Of a DNA stretch of 8,314 nucleotides, positions 5,559 through 8,314 are shown piece after piece. The position numbers were made by a program, and so were the translations under genes. The DNA lies in assembly GCA_902633535.1 (NCBI GenBank), contig CACPGM010000021.1, forward strand, positions 1 to 8,314. The letters are read 5' to 3'. This DNA is from an uncultured Pelagibacteraceae bacterium. GTDB lineage: Bacteria; Pseudomonadota; Alphaproteobacteria; Pelagibacterales; Pelagibacteraceae. Below the pieces are notes generated by a model. That model worked only from the letters and a program-made list of their open reading frames with translations. It was not told the DNA's origin and did not search any database. Within the stretch, counting starts at the first letter, position 1. The number at the start of each line of letters is the position of its first letter.

Positions 5559-7120
5559 TATTTAATCTTATTAATTATAAGATCTTTTGTTTCTTTAACA
5601 CCAAAAAAACTTATAAAAAAACCCATTCTTGGACCATTTACATCACCAAATACAACTTCATAAATCAATTTAAACCAATCTCGAAGTTTTTCAGTATATC
5701 CATTTTCTTTACCAACTGAATAAATTACTGTTTGTATGTCCTCTGGCGACATTTTATCATTACACTTATCAAGAGACATTACTAAAGCTTCTAAAGCTAA
5801 TTTTTCTTCTTTATTTGGTTTTTTATATTTTTTTTGTAGTTTAATAACATCTTTGAAATATTTAATTGCATAACCAACTAAATTATCAAATATAGGATGA
5901 TCTTTTTCAGAAATATTTGTTTTATATTTTTTAACAAATTTCCATAAAAGATCTTTATTGTCAGCATTACTTGTTTCAACAAGGTTTAGTAGCATCGAAA
6001 ATGACATAATCATATTTTCCTTTGGTATTTTACTGTTATGAACGTGCCATACTGGGTTCATTAATAATTGTAATTCATCTTGAGTTTTTGCTTTTTCGAT
6101 AAAATCTAAATATTCATCAACAGCTTTTGGAACTATTTCTTTATAAAGTTTCTTTGCTCTTTTGGGGTTTTGATACATGTATAACGATAAACTTTCTGGA
6201 GAAGCATATTGAAGCCATTGATCTATTGTAATTCCATTGCCCTTGGATTTTGAAATTTTTTCCCCTTTTTCATCCAAAAATAATTCATATGCAAATCCTG
6301 ATGGATTTGTTTTTCCAATTAATTTAATTATTTTTGATGATAAAATTGCACTTTCTATGAGATCTTTTCCATACATTTCAAAATCAACATCTAAAGCATA
6401 CCATCTCATCGCCCAATCAACTTTCCATTGTAATTTACAATTACCATCAAGAATGCTTGTCTCCAATTCTTTTCCATTATTGTCAAAAATTATTTTTGAT
6501 TTGTTTTTATCTATTTTTTTTACTGGTATCTCTAAAACATTTCCCGTTTCAGAACATATAGGCAAAAATGGGCTGTAAGTTTTTTGTCGTTCTTTGCCAA
6601 GAGTTGGTAGTATTATATTCATAATTCCATCATAATTTTCTAAAATAGTTTGAAGAGAAGAATTAAAGAAACCTGATTTATACAAAAAAGTTGAACTTTT
6701 AAAATTGTATTGAAAATTAAAACTATCTAAAAAGTTTTTTAGCATTTCATTATTATGTTCACCAAAACTTTTAAATTTATTAAAAGGATCAGGAACTTGT
6801 GTGAGTGGTTTGTGTAAATTTTTTTCTAATAAATCTTTTTGGGGAACATTATCTGGAACTTTTCTTAAACCATCCATGTCATCAGAGAATGTAATTATTT
6901 CTGTAGGTAAATCTGACAGCTGATTTAAGGCGTTGACCATCATCGATGTTCTAGCAACTTCACCAAAGGTTCCTATATGAGGAAGTCCACTCGGACCATA
7001 ACCAGTCTGTAAAGTTATTTTGCCTTTTTTTTCAATAATAGCTTTTCTTTCTCGAAGCATTTTTTTTGCTTCAACAAATGGCCATGCGCTTGTTTTTTCA
7101 AAATTATCTTTTTTAATCAT
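5558..7120 (-). CDS. lysK: Lysyl-tRNA synthetase, class I
   Basis: A 520-residue cytoplasmic enzyme that charges tRNA-Lys. It is the class I (archaeal-type) LysRS, unrelated to the common class II enzyme, and is the form found in archaea, spirochaetes and many alphaproteobacteria. The Rossmann domain carries the HIGH-type motif as PSGLPHIGTFGE (43-54) and the KMSKS loop as GEKISKSKGNG (286-296); between them is DWAMRWYALDVDFEMYGKD (235-253), typical of class I LysRS. The C-terminal helical half is the anticodon-binding cage, ending with GDVNGPRMGFFISFFG. Length matches the family. The ATG at 7120 is preceded by a weak GAG. It heads the minus-strand block and overlaps pyrD by one base; it is divergent from trkH with an 88-base spacer. 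Confidence 0.95.
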   Translation of the reverse strand: MIKKDNFEKTSAWPFVEAKKMLRERKAIIEKKGKITLQTGYGPSGLPHIGTFGEVARTSMMVNALNQLSDLPTEIITFSDDMDGLRKVPDNVPQKDLLEKNLHKPLTQVPDPFNKFKSFGEHNNEMLKNFLDSFNFQYNFKSSTFLYKSGFFNSSLQTILENYDGIMNIILPTLGKERQKTYSPFLPICSETGNVLEIPVKKIDKNKSKIIFDNNGKELETSILDGNCKLQWKVDWAMRWYALDVDFEMYGKDLIESAILSSKIIKLIGKTNPSGFAYELFLDEKGEKISKSKGNGITIDQWLQYASPESLSLYMYQNPKRAKKLYKEIVPKAVDEYLDFIEKAKTQDELQLLMNPVWHVHNSKIPKENMIMSFSMLLNLVETSNADNKDLLWKFVKKYKTNISEKDHPIFDNLVGYAIKYFKDVIKLQKKYKKPNKEEKLALEALVMSLDKCNDKMSPEDIQTVIYSVGKENGYTEKLRDWFKLIYEVVFGDVNGPRMGFFISFFGVKETKDLIINKIK

Positions 7121-7139
7121 GAATAACTCAAATAAAATC

Positions 7140-7162
7140 CTAAATTAGTGATTTAGCTAATT
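7140..7162. repeat. Nested inverted repeats in the lysK/trkH divergent spacer
   Basis: CTAAAT (7140-7145) pairs with ATTTAG (7151-7156), AATTAG (7143-7148) pairs with CTAATT (7157-7162), and TTAGCTAA (7153-7160) is a perfect 8-base palindrome. They sit near the lysK start, downstream of its likely promoter. They could be an operator or a small leader hairpin, but symmetry of this size is common by chance in AT-rich DNA. Confidence 0.3.
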
Positions 7163-7179
7163 CTTATAGAGTTGAAATT

Positions 7180-7207
7180 TATTTACCATAAAATAATGTT
7201 CTTTCAA
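7180..7207 (-). promoter_or_regulatory. Candidate promoter for lysK-pyrD
   Basis: On the minus strand TTGAAA (7207 to 7202) and TAAATA (7185 to 7180) are 16 bases apart. They would start transcription about 50 bases before the lysK ATG. A second possible -10, TATAAG, lies slightly downstream but lacks a good -35. No comparably good pair was found for trkH in the same 88-base spacer. Tentative because of base composition. Confidence 0.3.
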
Positions 7208-7208
7208 A

Positions 7209-8314
7209 ATGTCTAATTATAAAACTGTTTTTTTTACACTTGGTATTTTGCAAATAATTCTTGGAGTATTTATGTTTATTCCGATTATAGTTCAATTTAT
7301 CTATTTAGAAATTGACTCTTCTTTTTTTGGTGCATCTATTGTTACAATTATTTTTGGTATTTTATTTTTTTTGTCTAATTTAGATCATGATAAAAGGCTA
7401 ACTTTACAGCAGGCCTTTCTTCTTACAGCTTTATCATGGTTAAGCATTGCAATCTTTGGTTCTTTACCCTTTATTTTTTCAGATTTAGATTTCTCATTTA
7501 CTAATGCTTTTTTTGAAAGTATGTCAGGAATTACAACCACTGGATCAACTATCATCTCGAATTTAGATGAAATGCCAAGAAGTATATTACTTTGGAGGGC
7601 TATACTTCAGTGGTTAGGGGGTATCGGGATAATAGTTATGGCAATAACATTAATGCCTATAATGAATGTTGGAGGAATGCAATTATTCAAAGTTTCAAAT
7701 AATGATTCTTCTGAAAAAATATTACCAAAATCAAAAGAGATAGCACTTCGTCTGATTTATATTTATTCATCTTTAACTTTTTTATGTGGAGCAACCTATA
7801 AGATTTTTGGAATGAATTTTTTTGATAGTTTAACTCATTCTATGACTACAATAGCGACAGGCGGATTTTCGAATTACAATGAGTCCATTGGTTTCTTTGA
7901 CAGTGTTTCAATTGAAATATCAGCAATGATTTTTATTATTCTAGGAAGCTTACCCTTTATTGCATATATAAAATTTATTAGTGGAGACAAAAAAGTATTA
8001 ATTAATGATACTCAAATAAAAACTTTTTTGAAAATTATATTTTATAGTGTATTAATTCTTTCAATTTATTTATTTTTAGACACGTCATCAGAACTAAATT
8101 TGAGAACAGTATTCTTTAATATAATTTCAATATTAACTGGAACTGGTTATGTTAATGCAGAATTTGATACCTGGGGAAGCTTTACATTAGTCTTATTTTT
8201 AGGATTGATGTTTATAGGTGGTTGTGCTGGATCAACAACTTGTGGTGTTAAAATATTTAGAATTCAAATATTAAATTTATTTATTGTAAATCAACTTAAA
8301 AAAATAGTTTATCC
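7209..8314 (+). CDS. trkH: TrkH-family potassium uptake protein, N-terminal part (3' end outside window)
   Basis: An uninterrupted reading frame of 368 codons runs from ATG at 7209 to the window edge; the family is usually about 480 residues, so the C-terminal quarter is missing. TrkH is the membrane channel subunit of the Trk potassium importer, gated by cytoplasmic TrkA. Three of the four selectivity-filter loops are visible: GITTTGST (107-114), ATGGF (216-220) and LTGTGYVN (309-316). GGCAGSTTCGVKIFR (337-351) is the conserved intramembrane loop segment of the third repeat. Hydrophobic segments alternate with these loops: two near residues 8-60, then others around 70-90, 135-150, 180-200, 235-255, 275-290 and 325-340. 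There is no clear Shine-Dalgarno sequence before the ATG. It is divergent from lysK. In related alphaproteobacteria trk genes often lie near ntrX/trkA, which this window does not show. Confidence 0.93.
   Translation, partial: MSNYKTVFFTLGILQIILGVFMFIPIIVQFIYLEIDSSFFGASIVTIIFGILFFLSNLDHDKRLTLQQAFLLTALSWLSIAIFGSLPFIFSDLDFSFTNAFFESMSGITTTGSTIISNLDEMPRSILLWRAILQWLGGIGIIVMAITLMPIMNVGGMQLFKVSNNDSSEKILPKSKEIALRLIYIYSSLTFLCGATYKIFGMNFFDSLTHSMTTIATGGFSNYNESIGFFDSVSIEISAMIFIILGSLPFIAYIKFISGDKKVLINDTQIKTFLKIIFYSVLILSIYLFLDTSSELNLRTVFFNIISILTGTGYVNAEFDTWGSFTLVLFLGLMFIGGCAGSTTCGVKIFRIQILNLFIVNQLKKIVY

Noticed and set aside
6237..6578. Plus-strand open frame of 113 codons inside lysK
   Set aside because: It covers the KISKS-encoding region of a clear class I synthetase on the other strand and has no recognisable domain or ribosome-binding site.

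Overview
The window is strongly AT-rich, with long A and T runs inside genes, gene-to-gene spacers of 0-150 bases and stop/start overlaps at three junctions. It looks like a piece of a streamlined marine alphaproteobacterium, most likely of the SAR11 ('Candidatus Pelagibacter') type. A RegA/ActR-type response regulator, a class I (archaeal-type) lysyl-tRNA synthetase, a compact polyamine operon and a TrkH potassium transporter all fit that group. This placement is inferred from composition and gene content, not from a database search. I see no mobile element, phage gene, CRISPR array, tRNA, rRNA or sign of recent transfer.

Layout: bases 1-334 (minus) hold the N-terminal part of the response regulator. 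A 148-base divergent spacer follows. It contains a helically phased repeat (three ATTGAAT half-sites) and then an odd chain of homopolymer tracts ending in seven G's at the Shine-Dalgarno position. Bases 483-3596 (plus) form a three-gene polyamine operon: an ornithine-decarboxylase-fold enzyme, a deoxyhypusine-synthase-like enzyme and a Mn-dependent ureohydrolase (agmatinase family). This operon meets, tail to tail with a 4-base overlap, a minus-strand block running from 7120 down to 3593. In transcription order that block is lysK, pyrD, then (after its own strong promoter) rpmB and a VUT/YhhQ queuosine-precursor transporter. A perfect inverted repeat over the shared stop codons at 3588-3613 probably terminates both convergent transcripts. 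From 7209 to the window end a plus-strand trkH begins; it is cut off by the window edge.

How they work together: the polyamine genes plausibly take a basic amino acid to putrescine and then to a longer polyamine such as homospermidine. The minus-strand block serves translation and nucleotide supply: lysine charging, UMP synthesis, ribosomal protein L28 and salvage of a precursor for queuosine in tRNA. RegA/ActR is a redox-linked global regulator in related bacteria, and TrkH imports potassium. The most interesting region is the polyamine operon with its leader: the decarboxylase has an unusual specificity loop, the deoxyhypusine-synthase-like enzyme keeps its catalytic lysine but lacks the usual active-site histidine, and the 5' leader has a striking homopolymer architecture. 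No wholly new defence or mobile system is visible.
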